From Mesorhizobium sp. B4-1-4 (lineage in GTDB: Bacteria > Pseudomonadota > Alphaproteobacteria > Rhizobiales > Rhizobiaceae), in NCBI RefSeq assembly GCF_006439395.2, contig NZ_CP083950.1, positions 434,001 through 498,000 of the forward strand: a stretch of 64,000 bases of DNA. The letters are read 5' to 3'. Positions 8,957 to 17,423 of the stretch are shown here, in pieces. How positions within the stretch are numbered: position 1 is the stretch's first letter; each line of letters starts with the position of its first letter. The position numbers and the translations under genes are program-made. A model generated the notes under the pieces. The model was not told the origin of the DNA. It made no database searches and saw nothing but the letters and a program-made list of their open reading frames with translations.

Positions 8957-9679
8957 ATGATGGACCTCATCCAGCTTGCGGTTCCCGTTCTGCTCAAGGG
9001 CCTATGGGTCACGGCGGCGCTGACGTTCGTTTCGGTGCTGATCGGCTTCAATCTGGGTCTCGGCCTGGCGCTGATGCGCCTGTCCTCCAACCGCCTCCTG
9101 TCAGGCTTCGCCAAATATTACAGCAACGTCTTTCGCGGGACGCCGCTGCTGGTGCAGATATTCCTGTTCTATTACGGGCTCGGCCAGCTTTCCCTGATCA
9201 AGGACAACGCGGCTCTGTGGTGGGTGATCAGCGACGGTGCGCGCTGCGCCGTGCTGGCGCTGGCGCTGAACACGGCCGCCTATACATCCGAAATCCTGCG
9301 CGGCGGATTGATGTCGGTTCCGGTCGGGCTTGTCGAGGCGGCCCAAGCGTGCGGCATGTCGCGCATCTTACGGTTCCGGCGCATCGAGTTTCCGCTCGCC
9401 ATCCGCCAGGCGCTGCCGGCCTATGGCAACGAACTCATTCTCGTCGTCAAGGGCACCAGCCTCGCATCGACAATCACGGTGCTCGAAATCACCGGCTATG
9501 CCAAGCGGCTGATGAGCCAGACCTTCGCGATCTTCGAGATTTTCGCCATCGCCGGGGTGCTCTATCTGGTGATCAATCTGCTGTTGATCGCGATCATCCG
9601 CTCCATTGAGCGTTTTCTCATGCGGCACGAGGCCCCCTCCCGCCAGGATTCGGCCGCACCGTCTCCGGCAGCATCGTGA
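8957..9679 (+). CDS. Amino-acid ABC transporter permease (second subunit)
   Basis: Partner permease of 240 residues with the EAA loop EAAQACGMSRILRFRRIEFP and the conserved VFRGTPLLVQIFLFYYGLGQ segment of this family. Translation starts at one of two adjacent ATG codons (8957 or 8960) directly after the stop of the first permease, so the two are coupled. It ends the oxygenase-importer operon; the next gene is convergent and 64 bases away. No hairpin followed by a T run is visible in that gap. Confidence 0.9.
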   Translation: MMDLIQLAVPVLLKGLWVTAALTFVSVLIGFNLGLGLALMRLSSNRLLSGFAKYYSNVFRGTPLLVQIFLFYYGLGQLSLIKDNAALWWVISDGARCAVLALALNTAAYTSEILRGGLMSVPVGLVEAAQACGMSRILRFRRIEFPLAIRQALPAYGNELILVVKGTSLASTITVLEITGYAKRLMSQTFAIFEIFAIAGVLYLVINLLLIAIIRSIERFLMRHEAPSRQDSAAPSPAAS

Positions 9680-9743
9680 CGGTGCTTCCCTCGTTGTACC
9701 ACTCCGACACGTCAGCCGCGAGCGAGCTACAAATCCGGATGGA

Positions 9744-10084
9744 TCAACCGTGCTTCCCGGGATTGGGCTCCGCGCCCGGAGGCATCGTCATGACGTCGGC
9801 CCACTCGGGATGCTTGCGATATTGCGCGCGGACATAGGGACATATCGGCAGAATCCTGAAGCCGTTTCTGCGTGCGTCTTCCACCATGAAGGAAACCAAA
9901 GCAGCGGCAGCGCCAGTTCCCCTCATCGTCTCCGGCGCACTCGTGTGATCGGCGCTGATCAGATCGGCGCCCCTCTTCGTGAAGGTGATCTCGGCCTCTG
10001 CGTCGATCCCCTCTATGCGGGCCACATAGCGTCCATGCCGCTCCCCGGTTCGGTTTGTTCCTTGCTGATTTTGATGTCAGCCAT
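9744..10084 (-). pseudogene. GNAT-like N-acetyltransferase (YjdJ type), frameshifted
   Basis: A small acetyltransferase-like protein of about 113 residues is encoded in two frames. Translation from the ATG at 10084 gives MADIKISKEQTEPGSG and then soon hits a stop. Adding one G to the GGGG run (plus-strand 10043-10046) restores a continuous protein running through ARIEGIDAEAEITFTKRG. The conserved block HTSAPETMRGTGAAAALVSF matches the acetyl-CoA loop of the short YjdJ-like GNAT proteins. The start overlaps the stop of the upstream esterase fusion, so it was the last gene of that operon. It may be a true pseudogene or a sequencing error in a homopolymer. Confidence 0.7.
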
Positions 10085-11632
10085 GATCTTCTCCGTACTT
10101 CCTGCCAAACCACTCCTGTGCGACCACCGTATCCTCCGGTGTAAGCTCATGCGCTGCTTCGACGACGTGCACCTCCAGCGTCGCGCCGGACGCTGCGAGC
10201 CAATTCGCCAGCCGGGAGCCGTCACCCAACGGATCGCGCGAGCCGGAGACCATCAGAACGCCAACGTTGCCCAGGTCGGCCGTGGGCAAGGTCTCCAGCA
10301 CCGCCATTGATCGCAAAAGGATCGCCCGGCGGATGACTCCCGGTTGCAGACCAATCATCGCGGCGGCGAAATTCGCGCCGTTGGAAAATCCGAGAAAGCT
10401 TATGCGTCCGGATTCGAGCCCATAACCCGTGATGGCGCCTTCCACGAAGGCCGCGAAGGCCTCAGCCTCGGCTTGGATGTCAGCCTGATCGAAGGTGGTG
10501 GCCGTTATCCGGCGGAACCAGCGCGCGCTTTCCTCTTCGTGGCTGCGTCCGCGCACGCCGAGCAGTGTCGCGCGCGGCGCCACCCGATGCGCCAGCGGCA
10601 TCAGATCCGCCTCCGTCCCGCCGCTGCCATGCAGCAGGATGATCGTGCTGCCGTCCGGATTTTCGGGTGTGTGAAAGCGATGCACGAATGGCAGGTCGCG
10701 CCGTGGCAAACGCGCCTCTCCAGGCAAGGCGAACTGCGGCAACATGATCCGAAGATCATCGGCCCGGTCCCTGTCGGCCGGAGGCAGCATCAAGGTTGTC
10801 CCCAGTTGCTCCGCTGTTTCGTCGACGGTGAAGCCCGGCCCGTCCGTTGCCACCTCCAGCAATGTGCCCGCGGGCTCGCGCACATAGAGCGACGTGAAAT
10901 AGCGCCGGTCGTGGACATTGGTGGGCGACGAATTGAGCCGCGACAATTGCTCCCGCAGCGCATCAATGGCCGCGGTGTCCGAGGCACGGAATGCAACATG
11001 GTCGGCCGTACCGGTGCCGGGAATGCCAGGAACATAGCCAGAGCCGTCACGGATGTCGACGGCATCGGTATCGGACAGAAGACGCGTGATACTGCCCCGG
11101 CTGGGACCACGCCGATAGCCGAACCTCTCGATGAAAGCGGCGGTCTCTTCCGGAACCTCTGACAGGATCGTCACGGCCCGCAACCGTCGCGGGGTGATCT
11201 CGGCTTTGCCCCATGGATGCGTCGCGGAAAGATCGGAAGCGACCAGTTTCACGATGATGCCATCCGGTCCTTCAATCGCAGGACAGCTTCGCCGAATTCG
11301 TGCATCGGCCCGTCAACCGCAACGCCATGTTTCAAGGCGCGCGTCATCCATTCGCCAAGGCTGGCCGGAGGAACCGCGAAGGCTATTTCAAAAACCTGGC
11401 CATTGCCCACACGCCCCGGCGCGCCGTCTTCCCAGACAAGGAAGGTGACGAGTGAACCTGGAGATCCAAGCCCATCACCATAGAAAAGATGGAGCTGTTC
11501 GGCATCCTCATAACCGCCTGTGCGCTTGACCAGCCGCAAGCCAAGGAAACCGACATAGAAATCGACATTCGCCTGCACATTGCGGGTGATCAGGGTGACG
11601 TGATGGATGCCGCTTGGCTGATGGCTGCTCAT
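10077..11632 (-). pseudogene. VOC ring-cleaving dioxygenase (MhqO-like) fused to MhqD-like esterase, one frameshift
   Basis: The natural protein of about 518 residues starts at 11632 (MSSHQPSGIHHVTLITRNV) and runs through two vicinal-oxygen-chelate modules into an alpha/beta hydrolase. A missing base at plus-strand 11264-11267 breaks the frame: LRLKDRMASS then stop replaces LRLKDPDGIIVKLV, which continues in the other frame. The dioxygenase half has the metal-binding HHV, DHVAF and LLEVATDGPGF blocks. The hydrolase half has IILLHGSGGTEADL, the nucleophile elbow GFSNGAN and the histidine region AAHELTPED. The hydrolase alone could still be made from the second frame. Family knowledge links such proteins to hydroquinone/quinone detoxification. 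Confidence 0.75.
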
Positions 11633-11913
11633 GTCGGCATCCTGTCTGTCGGGTTTATCTGCATGAAGGCGACCTCGTCGGCGCATCGAGGGATTGCTTA
11701 AGATCAGTGACCTGAAGCGTCGATAGCCGGGACGAGAAAATTCGGCGTCGTCTTCGGGCGGCAGGCGGGATCCAGACCTGTCTTGCCGCATTGAGCCTCT
11801 TGCCTGCCCGGCCTCAAATTTCTGGCCCCAATCGAAGTGGACACTCGCGTTCTCGATTATCCTTGGGGTGGCAGCGACCGGGGGTATTGAGGAAACCGGT
11901 CGCGCAAAGCGCC
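11633..11913. other. intergenic region between the two dioxygenase/esterase units
   Basis: About 280 bases separate the start of the fused dioxygenase-esterase from the end of the stand-alone esterase, both on the reverse strand. It should hold the promoter of the fusion gene. I see no convincing gene, hairpin or dyad in it; the open frame through it on the reverse strand is only the upstream extension of the dioxygenase frame. Confidence 0.5.
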
Positions 11914-12525
11914 TTATGGGCCGCGGGTCAGGAAGGTGGTGACGGCATCGATCTCCTGCTGCCTGACCTCATGCACGCCATCATGCAATTTCAAATCGAC
12001 CTTTGCGCCCTGGCCTTCGAGATAGCCGGCCAACGCCTCTGTCAAGGGCAGCGGGCAGATCGGATCGCGCCTGCCGGCGGTGATCAGAACCTCAAGCGAT
12101 CGAAGACCCGGATTGGGTCGCGGCGACCAGGGGATCAACGGGTGCATCAGCACTACCCGGTCGAAAAGCTCTGGTGCGTCGAAGATCACCGAAGCGAGAA
12201 TGTTCGCGCCGTTGGAGTAGCCGAGTCCGAAGACCGTTGCGCTTTCATTCGCTTCCCGGTGGGCGCGGATGAAATCCGTCATCTTCCTGGTACGGGTCGC
12301 AAGGTCCGCCATGTCGTAGATACGTTCCGCCTTGCGGCGGAAAAAGCGGTTTGCGCCATGCTCGGACACGTCGCCTCGCGCCGAGATGATGCCGGCTCCG
12401 GGCAGTATCTGCCCTATCAGGCCGGTGAACTGATGTTCGTCGCCGCCGGTTCCGTGGAATGCGAAGACAAGCGGAGCTCCGATTTCGGGCTGCTTTGCGA
12501 AATGGTGGTAAGCGTCACGAGACAT
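11914..12525 (-). CDS. MhqD-like carboxylesterase (alpha/beta hydrolase)
   Basis: A 203-residue alpha/beta hydrolase of the phospholipase/carboxylesterase family. The oxyanion block LVFAFHGTGGDEHQF, the nucleophile elbow GLGYSNGAN and the catalytic histidine in LHDGVHEV are visible. It is about the same size and type as Bacillus MhqD, which works with the dioxygenase MhqO in resistance to quinones and catechols. Its start lies 58 bases after the stop of the dioxygenase at 12584-13516, so the two are probably one transcript. The same hydrolase type occurs fused in the neighbouring gene. Confidence 0.82.
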   Translation of the reverse strand: MSRDAYHHFAKQPEIGAPLVFAFHGTGGDEHQFTGLIGQILPGAGIISARGDVSEHGANRFFRRKAERIYDMADLATRTRKMTDFIRAHREANESATVFGLGYSNGANILASVIFDAPELFDRVVLMHPLIPWSPRPNPGLRSLEVLITAGRRDPICPLPLTEALAGYLEGQGAKVDLKLHDGVHEVRQQEIDAVTTFLTRGP

Positions 12526-12583
12526 GATGTTCTCCTATTTCACCGAAGGCCGCCGGCCGCAGCCGGCGGCGGGATTTCCGATG

Positions 12584-13516
12584 TCAGTCGACGATGGGTG
12601 GGAGGATCTCTTCGATCCGGTCGCGCAGGGAGGCGTGCTGAAGCGGCAACTTCAGCGCCTCGCCGAGATGCGCGGTGTCCTCGTCGCGATTGAATCCGGG
12701 TTCGTGGGTCGCCACCTCGAACAGGACACCTCCGGGCGTGCGGAAATAGATGGCCCAGAAATAGTCGCGGTCGATAACCGGGGTGACGTGATAGCCCGTG
12801 TCCATCAGTGCCTTGCGCACCTCGGCCTGGGCCGCCCTGTCCTCGACCGCGAAGGCGACGTGATGCACCGAGCCGGCACCCTGGCGCGCCGCCGGCGCGC
12901 CGGGCAACACCTCGATATCGACGAAGTCGGCGCCATTGCCGCCCTTGATGGCGTAACGGGTCAGCGCTCCCCGCCGATCGGCTTCCTCGTAGCCCATATA
13001 TTTCAGGAGCTCGCCCGTCGCGCCGCCGTCACGCAGCCGCATGGTCACCCCGTGAAATCCGTGGACACCCTCGTCGGTCGGCACCGTTCCGCCAGCGAAG
13101 GGCTGACGCTTGTCGCCATCGACTTCAGTCAGGGCAAATCCGTCGCCGTCGGGGCCGAGGAAGCGCAGGCGCTTCTCACCGAAAGCTTCGTCCTGTTGCA
13201 GTCCGAGCACGCCCTTGCCGGCAAAACGTTCCTTCCAGTAGCCAAGCGTTTCCTTCGGCACCGAAAACACGGTCTCGGAGACCTCACCGGCGCCGCGATT
13301 GCCTTTGGCGATATGCGGGAACGGGAAATAGGTCATAACCGTGCCCGCGGATCCGACCTCGTCGCCGTAATAGAGGTGATAGACGTCGGGCGCGTCGAAA
13401 TTGACGGTTTTCTTGACCCGGCGCAGGCCCAGCGTCTTGGTGAAAAAGTCATTGTTTTCCTGTGCATCGGCAGCCATCGAAGTGACGTGATGCAGTCCTT
13501 TGATCTGGGTAAGCAT
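12584..13516 (-). CDS. mhqO: Ring-cleaving dioxygenase, MhqO-like (VOC family)
   Basis: Extradiol-type ring-cleaving dioxygenase of the glyoxalase/VOC superfamily, 310 residues, built from two tandem VOC modules. The amino-terminal module opens with IKGLHHVTSMAADAQENN and LYYGDEVGSAGTVMTYFPFP. The second has VHHVAFAV and ends in GGVLFEVATHEPGFNRDED, which carry the iron ligands of this family. The ATG at 13516 follows a GAGGA site; the upstream extension crosses the promoter and is not coding. Known relatives cleave hydroquinone-like rings or protect from quinones. It is divergent from a LysR gene and precedes the MhqD-like esterase. Confidence 0.85.
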   Translation of the reverse strand: MLTQIKGLHHVTSMAADAQENNDFFTKTLGLRRVKKTVNFDAPDVYHLYYGDEVGSAGTVMTYFPFPHIAKGNRGAGEVSETVFSVPKETLGYWKERFAGKGVLGLQQDEAFGEKRLRFLGPDGDGFALTEVDGDKRQPFAGGTVPTDEGVHGFHGVTMRLRDGGATGELLKYMGYEEADRRGALTRYAIKGGNGADFVDIEVLPGAPAARQGAGSVHHVAFAVEDRAAQAEVRKALMDTGYHVTPVIDRDYFWAIYFRTPGGVLFEVATHEPGFNRDEDTAHLGEALKLPLQHASLRDRIEEILPPIVD

Positions 13517-13631
13517 GGTGGTGTCCTCGCTCTTGGTTGTCTTCGTCGAGCAAACAGATAGCCTCCCTCTTTGGCCCCCGGAATAGGCATAATCTTGCAT
13601 TGATTGTTGCTCATATCGTAATAATCTCAGA

Positions 13632-14531
13632 ATGGGTGAACTTGAATCTCTGCGCGTATTCCTGGCCGTCGCCGAACGAGGCAGTTTCGCCGGCGTGGCT
13701 CGCCAGCTCGGCATGACACCAGCGTCGGTGACGCGCACCATCGCCGGGCTTGAACGGCAGCTCGGCGTGCAATTGCTGGTACGCACGACGCGGCAGGTGT
13801 CCCTGACATCCGCCGGAGCCGTCTACGCGGCGCGCGTGGCGCCTCTTTCCCAAGGTCTCGTCCGTGCGGCGGAGGAAACCCGCGAGGCTCAGGGGATAAC
13901 GTCCGGTGGCATCCGCATCAGCGCCCCGCTTTCACTAGGGCTGAAGGTGCTACCCCCCGTGCTCTCGCAATTCGTGACCCTGTATCCGCAGACGCACGTC
14001 TCCCTGGCGCTTTCCGACGGGTTCGTCGATATCGTCGAAGAGGACTACGATCTCGCGATCCGGATTTCCGGGCCGCCCGTCGACAAGTCGACCATCTGGC
14101 GCAAGATAAGGGAGGTGCCGCGGGTGCTGGTTGCTGCCCCAAACTATCTGACCTCCCGCGGTACCCCGCAGTCGCCCGACGATCTGGCGGAGCATGCTTG
14201 CCTCAGCTACGCGTCGGATGCGCGCGACGAGCATTGGGAACTCTCGAAAGGCGGCGGCCGGCGAACCCACAAGGCAACCGGCGTCTTCAGCTCCAACAGT
14301 GGCGATCTGCTCGCCCGACTTGCCCTCAATGGCGAAGGGATCGTGCTCTTGCCCCGGTTCATCGTCGACGATGATCTCGCCGCTGGAAGGCTGGTGGAGG
14401 TTCTTGCGGACTGGAGCACTCCGCAGATCTGGCTCACGCTCTACTATCCGCCTTACGAAAAGCTACCGCTCCGGGTTGCCACCTTCTCCGATTTTTTCGA
14501 AGCTTATATCCAGGAAATCCGCTCGTTCTGA
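13632..14531 (+). CDS. LysR-family transcriptional regulator (CrgA-like)
   Basis: Complete LysR-type regulator of 299 residues. The winged helix is MGELESLRVFLAVAERGSFAG with ARQLGMTPASVTRTIAGLE, and the effector domain follows with the family blocks RTTRQVSLTSAG, GGIRISAPLSLG and NGEGIVLLPRFIV. This resembles the CrgA/DmlR subgroup that senses quinone-like or aromatic compounds. It is transcribed away from the mhqO-like gene across a 115-base AT-rich gap and 18 bases before the maleylacetate reductase, so it is the likely regulator of both flanks. Confidence 0.88.
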   Translation: MGELESLRVFLAVAERGSFAGVARQLGMTPASVTRTIAGLERQLGVQLLVRTTRQVSLTSAGAVYAARVAPLSQGLVRAAEETREAQGITSGGIRISAPLSLGLKVLPPVLSQFVTLYPQTHVSLALSDGFVDIVEEDYDLAIRISGPPVDKSTIWRKIREVPRVLVAAPNYLTSRGTPQSPDDLAEHACLSYASDARDEHWELSKGGGRRTHKATGVFSSNSGDLLARLALNGEGIVLLPRFIVDDDLAAGRLVEVLADWSTPQIWLTLYYPPYEKLPLRVATFSDFFEAYIQEIRSF

Positions 14532-14549
14532 GCCGGAGAAAGCAGGCCG

Positions 14550-15686
14550 ATGTCATCGTTTCTACCTGAATTCGCATTCTCCCAGGCAGCAGTCCGGGTC
14601 CGGTTTGCCCCAGGGGTTCGCCATGACACCGGCGCCGAGGTAGAGCGCCTCGGCTGCAGGCGCGCGATCATAATTTCGACCCCCGGCCAGGTCGCGATGG
14701 CGCACGACCTGAGGACGGATATGGGCGAATTCGCCGCAGGCGTACTGCCGCTCGCGCAAATGCACACGCCCGTGCCGGTGACCCAGGAGGCCATGTTACA
14801 AGTTGGACAAATGGACGGGGATTGCCTGGTCGCGATCGGCGGTGGATCGACCATTGGGCTTGCCAAGGCGCTTTCATTGAGAACCGGACTGCCGCAAATC
14901 GTGCTGCCGACGACCTATGCCGGCAGCGAAGCCACTCCGGTGCTCGGTCAGACCGAAGACGGGGTCAAGACGACATTGACGGATGCCCGGATTCAGCCCC
15001 AGGTCATCCTCTACGACGCCGAACTTATCCGTTCGCTGCCGGTTTCGACGACCGTGGCAAGCGCGCTCAACGCCATGGCGCATGCTGCCGAGGGGCTCTA
15101 TGCGCGCGATCGCAATCCGATATCGACGCTTCTCGCGACAGAGGGGCTTCGAGCGTTCCGGAGGGCATTGCCGGACGTCTGCCGCAATCCTCGGGATCTC
15201 ACGGCGCGTGGCGAGACCCTCTATGGGGCATGGCTGTGCGGCACTGTGCTCGGGCAAGTCGGCATGGCCTTGCACCACAAGCTATGCCATGTGCTCGGCG
15301 GCTCCTTCGGCCTGCCTCATGCCGAGACCCACGCGGTAATGCTGCGCTATACGATCGCTTTCAACGCGACCGCCACAGGTGCCCTTCTGGATCCGATACG
15401 CGAAATCTTTGATGACGGCGACATTGGTCATGCGCTTGCAATCTTCGCGGACGGCGTCGGAGCGCCACGGGCCTTGCGTGACCTCGGAATGCGCGAAGCG
15501 GATCTCGCCGGCGCCGCCGATCTTGCAATGTCGTCCGCCTATTGGAATCCGCGGCCGCTGATACGCGGCGAAATCCTCGGTCTGCTGAGATCGGCGTGGG
15601 CCGGGAGGACCGTAGCCAAGGCGGCAAGGGCTGAAAGACAGTCCCAAGGACAAATGGCTGCGGTCGTACGACGACGTCACCGGTGA
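14550..15686 (+). CDS. Maleylacetate reductase (iron-containing alcohol dehydrogenase family)
   Basis: A 378-residue enzyme expected to reduce maleylacetate to 3-oxoadipate with NAD(P)H, the step after ring cleavage of hydroxyquinol or hydroquinone. The cofactor block CLVAIGGGSTIGLAKALSL is visible. So is LPTTYAGSEATPVLGQTEDG, the TYAGSE signature of maleylacetate reductases. The metal-site region with LHHKLCHVLGGSFGLPHAETH is also present. The ATG follows the LysR stop by 18 bases. Together with the VOC dioxygenases it makes a plausible hydroquinone-to-oxoadipate module. The last 20 residues are basic and look less conserved. Confidence 0.85.
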   Translation: MSSFLPEFAFSQAAVRVRFAPGVRHDTGAEVERLGCRRAIIISTPGQVAMAHDLRTDMGEFAAGVLPLAQMHTPVPVTQEAMLQVGQMDGDCLVAIGGGSTIGLAKALSLRTGLPQIVLPTTYAGSEATPVLGQTEDGVKTTLTDARIQPQVILYDAELIRSLPVSTTVASALNAMAHAAEGLYARDRNPISTLLATEGLRAFRRALPDVCRNPRDLTARGETLYGAWLCGTVLGQVGMALHHKLCHVLGGSFGLPHAETHAVMLRYTIAFNATATGALLDPIREIFDDGDIGHALAIFADGVGAPRALRDLGMREADLAGAADLAMSSAYWNPRPLIRGEILGLLRSAWAGRTVAKAARAERQSQGQMAAVVRRRHR

Positions 15687-15913
15687 TCCCGAACGGCCGG
15701 CCAGTTTCGCTCACAGCAGCGCGCGAGAGCGCCGGTCCTGACCGATTTGCAGGGACAGCGATGTACCCAGCCGCTTGAACCCGCGCCTCACCGTAGACAG
15801 TGGGTTCGCCGTCGCTAGGCACATGCTGCTGACCCGCAAGTTCGGGGAATGAAGAACCCGACCGTCATTATCGAACCAACAGCGGCCGCCGGTGGCTTTG
15901 GACAACCGCAGGG
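15687..15913. other. intergenic region, no gene seen
   Basis: Between the maleylacetate reductase and the convergent AsnC gene lie 227 bases. The stretch around 15890-15915 faintly recalls bacterial REP-type repeats, but the match is poor. No gene or terminator hairpin with a T run was found. Confidence 0.4.
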
Positions 15914-16354
15914 CTAGGCCAGCCGTGCCCGAGTCGTGCGCGGCGTTGCCAGGAGGAGGCTCGTCTCGCTGCCGGTTATGCCGGGAATGAGGCGGATGCG
16001 GCGCAATACAGCATCAAAATCGGTCAACGAGGCCGTCCCAAGTTCCACCACCAGGTCCCAGCGGCCATTGGTCGTGTGGATGTCCGAGACCTCGGGGAAG
16101 CCTCCTAACGAGCGCACCACGCGATCAGCGGCGTGGCCTTCGATCTCGATCAGCATGATGCCCCGAATGCGCTGATCGACCGCATCGGCGCGGAGCACGA
16201 CCGTGTAGCCGATGATCTGGCCGGACCGTTCAAGCCGCTCCATGCGCGCTCTGACCGTGGCGCGTGAAACGCCGAGGTCCACGGCCAGATCAGATACGCT
16301 GCGCCGCCCGTCGTGCCGAAGCAAGGTCACGAGCCGTTCGTCTAAGGAATCCAT
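15914..16354 (-). CDS. Lrp/AsnC-family transcriptional regulator
   Basis: A 146-residue feast/famine regulator. The helix-turn-helix is at the amino end (DERLVTLLRHDGRRSVSDLA, VSRATVRARMERLERSG), followed by the effector domain with IRGIMLIEIEG and the HTTNGRWDLVVELG strand typical of Lrp-AsnC octamers. It faces the arginase-ornithine cyclodeaminase operon across 136 bases and is the probable regulator, responding to arginine or ornithine as such proteins often do next to catabolic genes. The ligand is an inference from context. Confidence 0.88.
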   Translation of the reverse strand: MDSLDERLVTLLRHDGRRSVSDLAVDLGVSRATVRARMERLERSGQIIGYTVVLRADAVDQRIRGIMLIEIEGHAADRVVRSLGGFPEVSDIHTTNGRWDLVVELGTASLTDFDAVLRRIRLIPGITGSETSLLLATPRTTRARLA

Positions 16355-16368
16355 CGGGTGCTGCCGTT

Positions 16369-16382
16369 TCGATCAAAATCGA
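16369..16382. promoter_or_regulatory. candidate AsnC operator (TCGAT-N4-ATCGA)
   Basis: Perfect 5-base inverted arms with a CAAA spacer sit just upstream of the regulator start. They are followed by an AT-rich tract (to about 16435) toward the arginase gene. Lrp-type proteins favour short AT-centred dyads, so this is a reasonable autoregulatory and target site. Confidence 0.4.
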
Positions 16383-16490
16383 TACCGATATGATAAAACA
16401 GCCTTGTCGGATTGCCAATTTAATATGTTCACGTCGCCATGCCGCCATGGTTCCTTCCCGGCTGTTCAAGCGTTGCCAGCGGGAGAAACC

Positions 16491-17423
16491 ATGCGTTGCA
16501 GAATCGTCGGGGCGCCGGTGCAGGACGGCGCTGGCAGAATGGGATGTGAAATGGGTCCGAGTGCGCTGCGGACCGCCGGACTTTCCCAGGTGCTGTCGGG
16601 CCTCGGCCACACTGTCGAGGATATGGGTGCCGTCCAGCCGGTTCCGACAAGACGCCTCGTGCACGGCAACCTGGCACTGAAGGCCCTGCCTGAGGTATCG
16701 GCCTGGACATCCGCCATCGCCGAGGCCGCCTACGCTGTGAGCAAGGATGCCATGCCGATCTTTCTCGGCGGCGACCATTCGATCTCGGCCGGCACCGTAT
16801 CGGGCATCGCCCGCCGCGCCGCCGAAAGCGGGCGCCCGCTGTTCGTTCTGTGGCTCGATGCGCATCCGGACTTCCACACGCTCGATACCACCGCCAGCGG
16901 CAACCTGCACGGTGTTCCGCTCGCCTATGCCAGCGGCCAGCCGGGTTTCCGCGGCTATTTTCCGGATCTGCCGGCAGCGGTCGATCCCTCGCGCATCTGC
17001 ACCATGGGCCTGCGCAGTGTCGACCCGGCCGAGCGAACGGCGCTCAACGAGGCAGGAGTAACCGTGCACGATATGCGCGCCATCGACGAGCATGGCATTG
17101 CTCCACTCCTGCGCGCTTTCCTGGCGCGCGTGTCGGCGGAAGACGGCCTGCTGCATGTCAGTCTCGATGTCGACTTCCTCGACCCGTCTATCGCCCCGGC
17201 GGTCGGCACCACCGTTCCCGGCGGTGCCACGTTCCGCGAGGCGCATCTGGTGATGGAGATGCTGTCCGACAGCGGTCTCGTTTCCAGCCTCGACCTGGTC
17301 GAGTTGAATCCCTTTCTGGACGAGCGGGGCCGAACCGCGACGCTGATGGTCGACCTGACCGCGAGCCTGATGGGTCGCCGCATCATGGACCGCCCCACCC
17401 GCAGCCATTCCGGGAGCTTTTGA
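16491..17423 (+). CDS. rocF: Arginase
   Basis: Hydrolyses arginine to ornithine and urea in the cytoplasm with a binuclear manganese centre. The metal-binding motifs are all present: FLGGDHS, WLDAHPDFHT, and SLDVDFLDP, followed by the ELNP block. The 310-residue length is normal. The ATG at 16491 is preceded by GGGAGA; the open frame continues upstream but through the AsnC promoter, so the shorter start is preferred. Its stop codon overlaps the start of ornithine cyclodeaminase, giving a two-step route from arginine to proline. Confidence 0.93.
   Translation: MRCRIVGAPVQDGAGRMGCEMGPSALRTAGLSQVLSGLGHTVEDMGAVQPVPTRRLVHGNLALKALPEVSAWTSAIAEAAYAVSKDAMPIFLGGDHSISAGTVSGIARRAAESGRPLFVLWLDAHPDFHTLDTTASGNLHGVPLAYASGQPGFRGYFPDLPAAVDPSRICTMGLRSVDPAERTALNEAGVTVHDMRAIDEHGIAPLLRAFLARVSAEDGLLHVSLDVDFLDPSIAPAVGTTVPGGATFREAHLVMEMLSDSGLVSSLDLVELNPFLDERGRTATLMVDLTASLMGRRIMDRPTRSHSGSF

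Noticed and set aside
15687..15913. Possible REP-like repeat near 15890-15915
   Set aside because: Only a loose resemblance to the common REP core, and no second copy in the window to support it.
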